Part shown: piece after piece, positions 48,325-59,819 of the stretch
Layout of the letters: the number at the start of each line of letters is the position of its first letter
Numbering within the stretch: the stretch's first letter is position 1
From: Lampris incognitus
Lineage: Eukaryota > Chordata > Actinopteri > Lampriformes > Lampridae
Assembly (NCBI RefSeq): GCF_029633865.1
Contig: NC_079223.1
Span: 32,924,923 to 32,988,922 of the forward strand
Direction: 5' to 3'
Length of the DNA stretch: 64,000 bases
The notes under the pieces: model-generated
The model's database searches: none
Seen by the model: the letters and a program-made list of their open reading frames with translations, nothing else
Told to the model about the DNA's origin: nothing
Position numbers and translations under genes: made by a program

Positions 48325-51300
48325 TCACAAATCCAGCCGGATTGCAGGCTTGCTCACCCTGCCAGAGCGAGTAACATATGGTGTGGAAGTTGGCATTTCT
48401 GCTGCTCGGGACTTATCCGTGTTTCCACTCTCCCCTGGAGTGACATGGTCAGGATCCCTGCTGACAAAGGTGAGTGTTTTAGGTGTGGCCAACAGGTGGC
48501 GCCTGTTCCTTCTGTAATGTTCACCTTGAGCTGTCTCCACTATGTAGGATCTGGGAGTGGAGCTCTGACTGTGAACAACTGCTGGCATTGTCCATGTTTT
48601 CTGTCCATCAAGTTTGGTGAGTACTGCGTCACCCGAGTTCAGTGGGCGCAGTGTCCGCACGCCGTTCCTGCGGTTGTAGTAGAAAGCCTGCCTCGATTTG
48701 GCTGCGGCGTCAGCGGTTTTGATCAGTTCCTCTTTAGGCCAGGCCGGTTTCAGGTTATGCTGCAATGTGGGTAAGGTGGTTCTGAGTCTCCTACCCATGA
48801 GCAATTCCGCTGGACTGGCTCCAGTGGAAGAAGAGGGTGTAGCTCTGTATGTCAACAGGGCGAGGAGAGGGTCTTCCTGTCTTAATATGCTTTTGGCTAT
48901 CTGAACAGCCCTCTCTGCCTGTCCATTACTCTGCGGGTAGTGTGGGCTTGAAGTCACATGGATGAAATCATAATCCTCACTGAACCTCCTCATCTCTTCT
49001 GAAACTAGCTGTGGCCCATTATCGCTAACTACAATTTCAGGGATACCAAAACGTGCAAATGTAGCCTTCAGCCTAGCTACAACCTGACTGCTAATAGTTG
49101 TTGGTAGATTTAGGATCTCCAAAAACCTGGAATAATAGTCAGACACTATCAAGTAGTTTTGCTTTTTGTACTCACACAGGTCTATGCCAACTTTCTGCCA
49201 TGGTCTGGATGGGAGCTCACTTGACATTAAAGGCTCTTTTCTCTGTGTGTTCTTGTGTTCTCTGCAGAATTGACATTGCTGTATCTTTGTTGTAATGTGC
49301 TCTGTCATTTTGGGCCACCACACTGACTGGCTAGCTCTCTCTCTGCACTTAACTATCCCCTGGTGCCCGTCGTGTATTCTGTCTAAGATCACCTCCCTCA
49401 TCTCTGTGGGAATGACGATACGACTGCCTCTGATGACTAAACCATCTACCGCAGATAACTCCCCTCTCACCTGATAAAAGTCTCTGACTGTCTCCGGCAC
49501 TTTATCGACATACTCAGGCCAGCCGTGTCTGATGAAGCCCAACACTGTCTGGAGCTGCAGATCCCCATCCGTGCTCTGTTTTATCTCCTGCATCCTTTGA
49601 GGTGTGGCAGGCACCTGGCACACGATGGCATCAATGTGCGCTGCAACATCATCATGAGAAGCACCATCTCCGTAGCACTGCTCTGGGCCTCTGGAGAGTG
49701 CATCAGCCACAGCTAAAGTTTTGCCTGGTGCGTATTCAGCCACTGCATTGAAACGCATCAGCCTCATTAACAGTCTCTGGCACCTAATGGGCACATTATC
49801 CAAGTCTTTGCTGTTCATGAGAGGCACTAGTGGTTTATGATCGGTGACAAGTCTGAAATTGTCAAGCCCAAACAAGTACTTCTCGAACCTTTCACATGCC
49901 CAGACGCTGGCTAAGCACTCTTTCTCGATCTGTGCGTACCTTGTCTCTGCGTCACTCAGCCGTCGGGAGCAGTAGGCCACGGGCTTCCAGTGTTCCCCGT
50001 GCTGCTGGAGCAGAACGCCTCCCAGCCCGTAGCTGCTGGCATCTGCTGACACCACCGTAGCCTTAGTGACGTCATAAAAGGTGAGTACCGGGGCGGTGGC
50101 GAGTGCTGCTTTAAGGTCTTGGAATGCTGTGTTCTGTGCAGGTCCCCACAGCCACTCTGTTGTTGCTTTAAGCAGTCCATAAAGCGGCTGACCTACAGTG
50201 GACAGCTCTGGGACGTATTTTGCCAAATAGTTCACCATCCCGAGGAACCTCTTGAGTTCCGTCACGTTCTGGGGCTGAGGAAAGTTCTCTATTCCGGCCA
50301 CTTTGTCCGGGTCAGGTCTGACGCCTGCCTCGTCGATGATGTGACCAAGGAAGCGGACTTGTTTCTGTTTGAACTTGCATTTCGCTTGGTTAAGTTTGAG
50401 ACCTGCTGTTTCAATGACCCCCAGCGCCTCTGCTAGGCGCCGGTCATGGATTTCCTCAGTCTCTCCATGTATAAGGATGTCATCCATGTACACCTCTGTG
50501 CCCTCTAGCCCGGTCAGAGTTTCCGCCATCTTTCTCTGGAAAATCTCTGGAGCACTCGTTATACCAAATGGAAGGCGGCAGAAAGCATACCTCCCAAATG
50601 GGGTGATGAAAGTGGTGAGCCCCCTGCTGTCTTCATGCAAGGGGATCTGGTAAAACCCACTTGCTGCATCCAACGTTGTGAAGAACTTTGACCCTGCGAG
50701 CCTTGGCATTATTTCCTCCATAGTGGGCAGCACGTATTTCTCACGTTTCACCGCTCGATTCAGCCTCCTGAGGTCAGCGCAGCAGCGAACCTCTTTCTTG
50801 TTCGGTTTCAGCACCGGCACCATAGCGGCGCACCATTCTGTGGGCTGAGTCACTTTTTCAATAATGCCCTCATTTTCCATGCGCTGCAGTTCTTTCTTAA
50901 CCAGTGGTACAAGTGGCAGCGGTATCCGTCTGGCTGTATGCACCGCGTATGGCTGGGCACCCTCCACCAGAGCTATTTTCACTGGGTCTGTTTTCAGCAG
51001 TCCACTTGAACCGAAAACTCCACTGACCTCATTCATCCGCTTCACTAGACCCATCTCCACTGCCTCTGGACGACTCAGCAGACAGCTGCCTCTCCCCTTG
51101 ATCACATACACTGGAAAGGAGTATTGTTTCTCCTTGTAGTTGGTTGTGGCTTGAAACTGTCCTATGCAGCTGATGTTTCCACCTGGGCTTATGAAGTATG
51201 TGTCAGGAGGTCCCAGTTTTATGTTTGGCTTCAGCTTTTTAAATGTCCCTTGGTTGATAACAGTAGCGTCAGCCCCCGTGTCAATTTTAAAGGTTATTGG

Positions 51301-52173
51301 TACATCACTTATTGTTAAACTAACAGTCCAATCTTCCTGACTGCTCTCTTTGCCAACTTCTCCCAGAAAGTACAGCTGTTTAACCTCTTCAGTGACTTCT
51401 CTCACCGCTTTAGAGTGACATACACGCTCCCAATGTCCCTTTTTATGACACTTGTTGCACTTACTGTTCGTTGCAGGACACTTCCGCTCATCGGTGTGCT
51501 GCGTCTTGCCGCACCTCCCGCATTCATCTACTTTGTTGGTTGCAGGTCTGCTGCCACCATGACGCTGTCCGCCCTTTTTGTTTTGGCGTCCGTCCCGCCG
51601 TCGGACAACATTGACGTTAGCCAGCTGGGCCTCTGGTTGGTTAGCTTGGAGGCTGAGCTGCTTTGTTATTGCCTCCGCCTGGCGCACTTGTTCAATGACT
51701 TTCACCAGAGTAAGGTCCGCTGTGAGCTGGAACTGACGGGAGAGCACCTTATCTTTTGTGCCCACTACCAGACGATCTCTGATATGTTCATCCCTCTTGT
51801 CCCCAAACTCACAGTGTTCAGACAGCTCATACAATGTCCGGATGTACATCTCCGCTGTCTCTCCTGGCTGCTGGCTACGTTGATAGAAGCACGCCCTCTC
51901 ATGTATGATGTTACGGCGGGGAATAAAGTAGTCGTCGAACTTTTTCAGTACGATATCATAGTCCACTTTATCACCCTCCGCCGCGAAGTCAAACGAGCTG
52001 AATATCTTTTCAGCCTCGCTTCCCATTGCATAAATCAGCGAACTCACTTGAATCTCCCCGTCGTCTTTATCCAGCTTTGTCGCGAGCCTGAAGCGCGAAA
52101 ACCGTTGTTTCCACTCCGGCCATTCAACGGGGCAGTCAAACTTGAATTCACTCGGCGGATTAAACTTCGGCAT
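48325..52173 (-). CDS. Gag-Pol polyprotein of nested Ty3-type element 3
   Basis: A single 1,282-codon frame starts at the ATG at 52173 shortly after the primer site. Gag spans about 1-260, with a zinc-binding CGRCGKTQHTDERKC (218-232) and a classical knuckle CNKCHKKGHWERVC (239-252). Protease has IDTGADAT (D298). RT has EVYMDDILIHG (YMDD near 560). RNase H has VSADASSYGLGG. Integrase has the zinc region HDGHQGIVKC...CQFC, then catalytic D in GIDLCEY, D in VVSDNGPQ and E in SNGQAERA with 35 residues between the last two. Gag and Pol are fused in one frame without a frameshift. No envelope gene. All catalytic residues are present. Confidence 0.93.
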   Translation of the reverse strand: MPKFNPPSEFKFDCPVEWPEWKQRFSRFRLATKLDKDDGEIQVSSLIYAMGSEAEKIFSSFDFAAEGDKVDYDIVLKKFDDYFIPRRNIIHERACFYQRSQQPGETAEMYIRTLYELSEHCEFGDKRDEHIRDRLVVGTKDKVLSRQFQLTADLTLVKVIEQVRQAEAITKQLSLQANQPEAQLANVNVVRRRDGRQNKKGGQRHGGSRPATNKVDECGRCGKTQHTDERKCPATNSKCNKCHKKGHWERVCHSKAVREVTEEVKQLYFLGEVGKESSQEDWTVSLTISDVPITFKIDTGADATVINQGTFKKLKPNIKLGPPDTYFISPGGNISCIGQFQATTNYKEKQYSFPVYVIKGRGSCLLSRPEAVEMGLVKRMNEVSGVFGSSGLLKTDPVKIALVEGAQPYAVHTARRIPLPLVPLVKKELQRMENEGIIEKVTQPTEWCAAMVPVLKPNKKEVRCCADLRRLNRAVKREKYVLPTMEEIMPRLAGSKFFTTLDAASGFYQIPLHEDSRGLTTFITPFGRYAFCRLPFGITSAPEIFQRKMAETLTGLEGTEVYMDDILIHGETEEIHDRRLAEALGVIETAGLKLNQAKCKFKQKQVRFLGHIIDEAGVRPDPDKVAGIENFPQPQNVTELKRFLGMVNYLAKYVPELSTVGQPLYGLLKATTEWLWGPAQNTAFQDLKAALATAPVLTFYDVTKATVVSADASSYGLGGVLLQQHGEHWKPVAYCSRRLSDAETRYAQIEKECLASVWACERFEKYLFGLDNFRLVTDHKPLVPLMNSKDLDNVPIRCQRLLMRLMRFNAVAEYAPGKTLAVADALSRGPEQCYGDGASHDDVAAHIDAIVCQVPATPQRMQEIKQSTDGDLQLQTVLGFIRHGWPEYVDKVPETVRDFYQVRGELSAVDGLVIRGSRIVIPTEMREVILDRIHDGHQGIVKCRERASQSVWWPKMTEHITTKIQQCQFCREHKNTQRKEPLMSSELPSRPWQKVGIDLCEYKKQNYLIVSDYYSRFLEILNLPTTISSQVVARLKATFARFGIPEIVVSDNGPQLVSEEMRRFSEDYDFIHVTSSPHYPQSNGQAERAVQIAKSILRQEDPLLALLTYRATPSSSTGASPAELLMGRRLRTTLPTLQHNLKPAWPKEELIKTADAAAKSRQAFYYNRRNGVRTLRPLNSGDAVLTKLDGQKTWTMPAVVHSQSSTPRSYIVETAQGEHYRRNRRHLLATPKTLTFVSRDPDHVTPGESGNTDKSRAAEMPTSTPYVTRSGRVSKPAIRLDL

Positions 52174-52212
52174 GACCGCTCGTGTTCCGATACACAGACT
52201 ATTCTGACACCA

Positions 52213-52423
52213 TGTAATGTCCGTAGACGCCTTGTCTTACTGACATAAGAATAATTCAAGAACGAGCCGACTTCGTAGGTTCTTAACTGTGTAGCTTTTA
52301 CTAGCGTTCATCCGACATACAACCTTCATCACCATGCGCTTCTCACTTCCTGTATACGTCACACGCACTGCACGTACACCCGTGAGTAGGTCAAGTTAAA
52401 CACGTGACCTTTCATTCATTACA
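52213..52423 (-). repeat. Upstream (5') LTR of nested element 3
   Basis: This is the promoter LTR for the minus-strand element, identical to 48023-48233 except at two positions (GACTTCG for GACTTTG; TTCTTAACTG for TTCTTTACTG). Confidence 0.9.
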
Positions 52424-52466
52424 ACCAGAGAGACGTTCGGTGAGTGAAAGGACCGTCGAACAGAAG

Positions 52467-53985
52467 ATGGCATCCGGTAAGCCAGAAGATTTCCACTTCG
52501 AGGAAAGTGAGGAACGTTTTGATAGTTATCGCCAGCGGTTAGAGCAGTACTTCGCAGCAAATGGATTGGACACTCGAGATGAGAAAACCAAAGCGGTATT
52601 TCTTATGGTGGTAAGAAAAAGGGCGCATAGCTTGCTGATGGATTTGTGCGCGCCAGATAAGCCATCGGGTAAAACATATGAAGTACTGGTGGGAATGCTA
52701 GAAAAGCACTACATCCCGAAAACCAACTTTATTGCCGAGAGATGCAAGTTTCACGGAAGAAACCAAAAGGAAAACGAAACAATAAGTGAGTACATTGCAA
52801 GTTTGAGAAAGTTAGCAGCCACATGCAAATTTGGAACATTTTTAGATGAAGCACTGCGTGATAGGTTTGTCTGTGGAGTTAAGAGCAGTGAGCTAAGAGA
52901 TCGGTTACTCAATGCTGCTCACACAAAAGACTTAACGTTACAGCTTCGCAGTAGAAATGGCATTTTCTTTTGAGGTAACAAAAGGCAACAGTGCGCAACA
53001 GTTTGCACAGAAAGGCTATAAAGCTAATGTGGTAGAAAAGAAGGCTAACCTAAAGCATAGAGAGGCTACGGTAAAGTCTACAGCTAATGGAAAGCCCTGC
53101 TATCGCTGCAATGGAAAAGGCCACAGACCGGATGAATGCAGGTTCAAGGACGCAGAGTGTCACCAGTGCAAGAAAAAGGGACACATCGCAAAAGCATGCC
53201 GTTCACCTAAAGAAGGACGCTATGGCAAGGCATCGAAAGGGACCAGGCATTTGGAATGTTGCCACGCTCTCAAGCACGGGACATGTACAAATTCCAGCGC
53301 TATCAAGCAGCAGGGAAGACTTGGTTGCAACGCTCCCCAGCACGTGGACCAGAGCAACGCTCACAGTCTTCGGGCAGATGGAGATCCTATCCAGCCTCAG
53401 CTCTGCAGTGCCAGAGACGACTGCTGTGTGCCGACAAGGTGCATGGTGGATGCTGTACAGAACATTGACACTGGTCAGACATTGGACAGTGGAGGGGCCG
53501 AACTTTTTGCAATGGACACGGGTAAAGGTGACATTGTGAAACCCTACTATGTGTATGTCAGTGTAAGTGGTACAAGGGTGAAAATGGAGGTAGACACTGG
53601 CGCAGCCGTGTCAGTGATATCTGAAACTCTACTTAAACGCAGGTTTAAAGATGTGAAACTTAGTCCTGCAAATTGTGTGCTGAAAACCTACAGTGAGGAA
53701 TCATTGCCATTGATAGGAAAATTCACAGCAAAGGTGAAATGCAAGGAACGCTCAGAAAAGCTAGAACTACTAGTCGTGAAAGGAAGAGGTCCTGCATTAA
53801 TGGGCAGAGACTGGATAAGTCAATTAAAGCTGGACTGGTCAAGAGTCAACAGAGTGGCTCCTGATACAGTGGATGATGTGTGTGCCAGACATGCATCAGT
53901 GTTCAAACCTGAGCTAGGCAAGTTAAAAGGTATTGAAGCCAGACTACATGTAGTTCCAGATGCAGTGCAAGTTCTGTAAGCCTAG
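52467..53985 (+). pseudogene. Gag and protease of Ty3-type element 2
   Basis: An ATG at 52467 opens Gag (MASGKPEDFHFEESEERF). An extra base near 52945 shifts the frame (the other frame continues AVEMAFSFEV). Two knuckles follow, CYRCNGKGHRPDEC (about 53098-53140) and CHQCKKKGHIAKAC (about 53160-53200). Protease has VDTGAAVSVI (about 53590-53620). A second one-base shift occurs near 53965, before RT. Confidence 0.8.
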
Positions 53986-56576
53986 AAACGTGCCTTATGC
54001 ATTAAGAGAAGCCGTAGAGAGAGAACTGGCAAAATTGGAAGCTGAAGGTGTCATCTCACCCATTAATTACAGTGAGTGGGCAGCTCCAATAGTTTGTGTG
54101 CCTAAAAATGATGATAGTGTGAGAATATGTGGAGACTACAAGGTCACCATCAATCCATGGTTGAATGTGGAACAGTATCCACTACCCAAAACCCAAGATT
54201 TATTTGCTAAACTAGCAGGAGGTCAGCAGTTTACCAAATTAGACTTGTCGCAGGCTTATCAGCAAGTTCTGTTAGAGGACAGTTCAAGACATTACATAAC
54301 TATCAACACACACAGAGGGTTGTATCACTACAATAGGTTACCCTACGGTGTTGCTAGCGCCCCTGCTATTTTTCAAAAGATTATGGATCAGGTTTTTCAG
54401 GGCATGGAAGGGGTCATCTGTTATTTAGATGACATCTTAATTACTGGAAAAGATACAGAAAGGCACCTGACTAACTTGGAAGAGATGCTTAGTAGACTTG
54501 AAACTTACAATCTCAGGGTTAAAAGAGAGAAGTGTGCATTCATGCAGAACAGCGTTTCATACTTAGGGCATGTCATTGATGCCATGGGCATACATCCAAT
54601 GAAGGAAAAGACAGATGCTATTCAGAGGGCTCCAGTTCCGAAAAATGTAACTGAACTCAGGTCATTCTTAGCTCTGTTAAACCACTATGGGAAGTTTATC
54701 CCTAATCTATCTACTCTGATTCAGCCAATGACAGCATTGCTGCATAAAGATGCAACCTGGGAATGGTCAGAGAAATGTCAAAGTGCATTTGATAGTGCAA
54801 AGAAGTCTCTTCAGTCAGATAAATTGTTAGTACATTTTGATACAGAGTTACATATCATACTAGCATGTGGTGCTTCTCCTTATGGAGTTGGTGCTGTAAT
54901 CAGCCACAAAATGAAAGATGGAAGTGAGAGACCTATCACATTTGCATACAGAATGTTAACTAAAACAGAACAGAATTACTCTCAACTGGAAAAAGAGGCA
55001 CTGGGTCTTGTTTTTTGAGTTATGAATTTCCTTCCTTTATGGAAGGAAATTCTTGTTATTGACAGACCACAAGCCACTGTTGAAAATTCTGGGGCCTAAA
55101 ACAGGTGTGCCAACACTGGCTGCCGCTAGATTACAAAGGTGGGCTCTAATTTTGGCAGCGTATACATACGAAATCCAGTACAAGAAGTCAGAGTAGCATA
55201 GCAATGCTGATGCTTTATCAAGATTACCTGTGAAGCCTGATGTAGATGTGGTGTCAAACCCAATTTACAGAGTGTCTTACCTGGAAGACTTACCTCTTAC
55301 TGCTAGAGAAATAGCCAAAGAAACAGACAGAGATCCTGTGTTAAGAGTGGTGAAACAGTTGGTGTTAACTGGATGGCCTAAACATGTACAGGATGAGTAA
55401 CTGAAGCCTTATTTTCAGAGAAAATTAGAGCTTAGCATTGAGGATGATTGTTTATTATGGGGTTACCGTGTGGTAGTGCCTGATAAATTAAGAGACAGGC
55501 TATTGTCTGAATTACATGAGCACCACTGGGGAATAGTTAAAATGAAGTCCCTCGCCAGAAGTTTATTCTGGTGGCCTACATTAGATGACAGTATTGAATG
55601 TGAAGTGAATCAGTGTACTATTTGTCAGCAGCAGCGTAGTATGCCTGCTACCGCACCGATACATATGTGGAAATGGTCTTCGAGTCCATGGGAAAGAGTA
55701 CATCTTGATTTTGCTGAGGACCACAAGCAGATGTTTTTAGTAGTGATGGATGCCTATGCTAGATGGCCAGAGATAGTTACCATGTCCACTACTACTTCAT
55801 CTAAGACAATTGAAGCAAAGAGAAATTTATTTGCAGCTTATGGGTTGCCTAAAGAGGTTGTAACTGATAACGGACCTCAGTTCGTATCGCAAGAGTTTGA
55901 GTCATTTTTGACTAAAAATGGAGTAAAACACATCAAGTCACCTGCATACCATCCTGCAAGTAATGGTTTAGCTGAAAGATTGGTCCAAAATCTTAAGAAA
56001 TCCCTTGCAAAGAATAGAGCCATTGGTGGTATGACGCTTGAGCACTGTGTAGCAAATTTTCTGATTGGGTACAGAAACACACCTCATATTAAGACAGGAA
56101 AGACCCCAGCTGAGCTATTTCTGAGAAGACAGGTGCGAACCAGGTTGTGTCTTATCAAACCAAAGTTCTCTCAGAGAATGCAGACCAAGTCTGAACCAAA
56201 TCTTCCCCGTGTTAGGTCTTTTAAGGTTGGTCAACACGTGTTGGTAAAAAATTACAGGGGAGGGGAGAAATGGTTGAATGGAGTTATAAGTGAAGTGTTG
56301 GGTCCTGTCACATACAGTGTTGAAGTAAATGTAAATTGTGTGAAAAGACATGTGAACCAGATGTTGGGTGTCAAGGGAAATCCAAATCAGACTCAAATGG
56401 ACTCTTGTGATAGAGCTTCTTGGGAGATTGATGATTTCAACGCAGACACTGATGCGTCAGAACATCCTGAACCACAGGTTGTGGAAGAACGACCTGTAGA
56501 ACCACCACCGCCAGTTGTGGAAAGGAACACTCGTCCTGTGAGAGACAGACGTCCTCCTGATAGACTGAACTTGTGA
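53960..56576 (+). pseudogene. RT, RNase H and integrase of Ty3-type element 2
   Basis: RT runs from about 53975 with VICYLDDILITG (YLDD, about 54420). RNase H begins with ACGASPYGVG, where the usual TDAS Asp is replaced by Cys-Gly, and breaks at 55016-55018 beside a small palindrome (ATTTCC...GGAAAT, 55024-55049). Stops occur at about 55195 and 55398. Integrase is open from 55470 to 56576, with HHWGIVKM...CTICQQQ, HLDFAEDH, VTDNGPQF and SNGLAERL, and ends in RDRRPPDRLNL. Integrase alone looks complete. Confidence 0.8.
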
Positions 56577-56738
56577 CTGACATGCAGATTGGTTATTGAA
56601 AAAAAAAGAGAAAAGAAATCTGTAGTGTAATGTATGGTTACTGTTGAAGAAATACTGTACATGGTTATGAGCTTAAGAGCAAAAAGGATATGTTAGAATC
56701 CTAGAAAAAAAATGAAGTTGAATTTACAGGGGAGGAGC

Positions 56739-57032
56739 TGTGGTGTTCCCAACACAGAATATTAACCAGTGGGGTTTTGTTGGTTTTGAATGTGCACCGA
56801 TCAATGTGATTGGTGCTGAATGAGGTGGAGGTCGTCTATTGGTTGTTCCTGAATAGTATATAAGGCAGAATCGCCACCAGGGCGTTCTCTTGGTACTCCG
56901 CTCTACTCGGGATAGCTAGGTTGTTACAGTGTAATAATAAATATACTACGTTACTGTCATAAGTCTGCCGTGTGCACTTTCCAGTTATCTGCTTAAACAG
57001 TTTAGAACATTATTAGTGTTTCATACACGACA
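56739..57032 (+). repeat. 3' LTR of Ty3-type element 2
   Basis: 294 bp, preceded by the polypurine tract GGGGAGGAGC. It differs from the 5' LTR at two seen positions (ATAAGGCAG for ATAAAGCAG; ACAGTGTAA for ACAGAGTAA). Confidence 0.9.
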
Positions 57033-57049
57033 ATTAACTTATTCACATG

Positions 57050-57285
57050 TGTTGTGTCCATATACATACATAGTGATGCATTGTGTTCTGTTAAAGCTAT
57101 TTACGTTGGAGACCGCTAGGTGGCACTACTATGGTTAATATGTTCCAGGTACTTTGAGTTACGTGTGTGTAGAAGGAGTAGAAGAAGTAAAACGTGTCGA
57201 TGAAAAACAGTGCTAAGTAAAGTACATGCGCCCCTGGACCTCTGCTTCGTGTGCTGATGTCCGATACTGAACCAACTACACAACA
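57050..57285 (+). repeat. Putative 5' LTR of Ty3-type element 4
   Basis: The 236 bp segment begins TGTTGTGT and ends ACACAACA, a perfect 8 bp inverted terminal match. It is followed after AAG by TGGCGACGAGAG, a likely primer site, and then by gag. No second copy lies in the window, so the call rests on termini and position. Confidence 0.6.
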
Positions 57286-57316
57286 AAGTGGCGACGAGAG
57301 TAGTAGTGACGAAGAG

Positions 57317-59819
57317 ATGGCCTTGCTCTCCTTGCAACCTCCTGTCGTGTTCCTGGAGTGCCCAGGTGAACCGAAAACCGCATTTGCTGCGTGGAAAAAG
57401 TTGTTCGACAATTACCTGCTTGCTATCGGGGGAACTGACTTTCCTGCCGAGAGAAAGAGAGCCTTGCTAGTTCACTGCTTAGGAACAGAGGGACAAAGAA
57501 TCTACAGCACCTTGCCGCTCACGGCTGATACCTGCGATGGATATGTGCAAGCTTTGGAGGCGTATTTCACTTCGAAACTGAACGTTGTTGCCGAGAGGTA
57601 CCGCTTTAGGCAACGAGCTCAAGCTGTGGGTGAGTCAACGGATCACTATGTGGCAGCGCTGAGCGAGCTCGTGAAGAGATGTAAGTTTGGCAATATGGAA
57701 AGTGAAATGCTGCGTGATCAGATCGTAGAGAATACAAATAATCCTCGTATACGTGAGAGACTGTTAATGGAGGAGGACCTGACACTTGATAGAGCTTTGG
57801 AAGTAGCTAGGCGTACTGAAGATGCTATAGCTGATGCAAAAGTCATTGCTGATGGTGACACAAAGCACGTCGCCGCCGTTCAAGTGCAAAAGAAGGCGCG
57901 CAAGCCAAAGTACAAGACCGTTCAGAAAACGGATGCAACCCACACATGCTATCGTTGTGGTTCAGCTGACCACCTAGCCAACGATAAATCCTGCCCTGCG
58001 AAGGACTGCAAATGTAAAACATGTGGTAAGATGGGAAATTTTTCTAGAGTGTGCAAATCCTCCCAAAAGTCTGATAATGAAGTGACTGTGCCTGATATTA
58101 CTGTCTTAACTGTTAGTTCTACAACTGAAACAGCTGCTAAGCTAATGTGTACTGCACCTACTACTGCAAAGGCATGTACTGTTGAGTTACTTGTTGATAC
58201 AGGGTCTGGTGTTTCTATACTACCTGAGAATGTTTGCAGTGAATATGTTGGTTCAAGTAAGCTAAGTGAACCTAGAATGCAGCTTGTTACATATTCCAGA
58301 GAGAAGTTGAATATGCTAGGATGTCTTAAAGCTGACATTACTTACTATGACAAGAGTGCCTCCACAGACTTTTACATAGTGAAATCAGTGACACCTATAC
58401 TAGGTATGGACCTGGTGACTGCTCTCCAGCTACAGATCAAAGGAGGACAGTTAATACCTGAGACTGCCAATGTTTGTGCGACACGCCACCAAACTGAAGC
58501 TCCGCCCACTACCAGCAAACAGAAAAGTGAGACTTCAGCTGCGTTTGGATGTGCAAAGGACTTTGTACACAAAGTGAAGGTACGACCAGAAGTGAAGCCG
58601 GTACAACAAAAGCTTCGAAGCTTATCACTTTCAGTCCATGATGCCATTTCCGATGAACTCAAGAATCTGTAGGAAAAGGGGATTATTGAGAAAGTTGATG
58701 CATCTGAATGGGTATCCCCAATTGTAGTCACTAAGAAGAAGACAGGTGGCATACGCATGTGCGTCGATTTGAGGGAACCTAACAAAGCAGTAGTCATTGA
58801 CAGCCATCCCTTACCACTGACTGAGGACATACTGTCTGAGCTGCGGGGATCTGTCATGTTCTCTACCCTGGATCTCAAATCTGCATACCATCAACTGAAG
58901 CTGCATGAAGAGAGCAGAGGGTTCGCCGCTTTCATTACACATGAAGGCCTGTACCAATACTGCAGAGTTCCTTATGGACTGAGTCCTGCCCCTGCTACAT
59001 TTCAGAAGATAATTACAACGATCCTCAGTGGCCTCAAAGGGGTGTAATGTTACCTCGATGATGTAATCATCCACGGATCCTCAGAAGCTGAACATGAGGC
59101 CAATCTCCGTGCTGTGCTGCACAAAATCAATGAAGCGAGACTGAAATTCAATGTTGACAAATGTCAGCTCCGTCAAACTACTCTGAGCTTTCTTGGCCAA
59201 AAGATCAGTACAGAAGTTCTGCAGCCAGATGACTCTCATGTCACTGCTATCCTGAATGCCCCGTCCCCCACTGATCCTGCAACCCTGCTCTCATTTCTTG
59301 GTCTGAGTGCATTTTACAGCAAGTTTGTGCCCAACTACGCAACTGTTGTTGAACCTATGAGAGCTCTGCTGCAAATGGACAGTTCATTCCAGTGGAATGA
59401 TGCAGCTCAAGCAGCATTTGACTGAGTCAAGAAGATGATCGTGAATAGCCCTGCTCTAGTGCTGTTCAACCCCAACAAGCCTACCATAGTCTCTACAGAC
59501 ACTTCAGACTATGGGCTAGGTGCCGTCTTGACTCAGCTGGACAGTACTGGTGAGGAACAGACTGTTGCTTTTGCATCTCGCAGTCTGTCGGACGCTGAGA
59601 GAAAATATTCCATCGTCGAGAAGGAAGCGCTGGCCTGCATCTGGTCTGCTGAGAAATGGTGTACATGGCTCTGGGGAAGGAGATTCCTGTTATGCACCGA
59701 TCATCAAGCGCCTACAACACTCCTGACTACAGAAGGCAATAACCGTGCTGGTCTCCGGATAGCCAGATGGTCTGCTCGCCTGATGGAGTTTGACTATGAT
59801 GTTGAATACAGAACTGGAT
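57317..59819 (+). pseudogene. Gag-Pol of Ty3-type element 4, three stops, cut off in RNase H
   Basis: One frame runs from the ATG at 57317. Gag has CYRCGSADHLANDKSC and CKTCGKMGNFSRVC, a knuckle with His replaced by Asn. Protease has LLVDTGSGVSIL (about 58189-58224). RT has CYLDDVIIHG (about 59049-59078). RNase H has IVSTDTSDYGLG. The frame never shifts, but stops interrupt it at 58670 (TAG), 59045 (TAA) and 59423 (TGA). It ends in the RNase H C-terminus (DVEYRTGS) where a SINE-like insert begins at about 59820. Integrase and the 3' LTR are absent. Confidence 0.8.

Larger units (their letters stand above)
48023..52423 (-). mobile_element. Ty3-type LTR retrotransposon 3 (nested), minus strand, apparently intact
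   Basis: 211 bp LTRs at 48023-48233 and 52213-52423 differ at two positions. ACCAG duplications (48018-48022, 52424-52428) show insertion into the leader of element 2. On the minus strand the upstream LTR is followed by TGGTGTCAGAA, the start of a tRNA-Leu-type primer site. The downstream LTR is preceded by AGAGGGGGAGA, a polypurine tract. It carries a single uninterrupted Gag-Pol gene and is probably still competent. Confidence 0.92.
47634..57032 (+). mobile_element. Ty3-type LTR retrotransposon 2 (outer), recent LTRs but broken genes, hosting a nested element
   Basis: 294 bp LTRs at 47634-47927 and 56739-57032 differ at only two positions seen by eye, and ATTAA duplications flank the element (47629-47633, 57033-57037). 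A second retrotransposon (48023-52423) is inserted in the leader just upstream of gag. Removing it leaves an element of about 5 kb with gag, protease, RT, RNase H and integrase, in the style of the K02A2.6-like Mag/SURL group. Several single-base frameshifts and stops make the genes nonfunctional. Confidence 0.88.

Noticed and set aside
48325-52173. Envelope gene downstream of Pol in any LTR element of the window
   Set aside because: The ends of all pol genes run into the polypurine tract and LTR with no room for an envelope frame, so these are not complete retroviruses.
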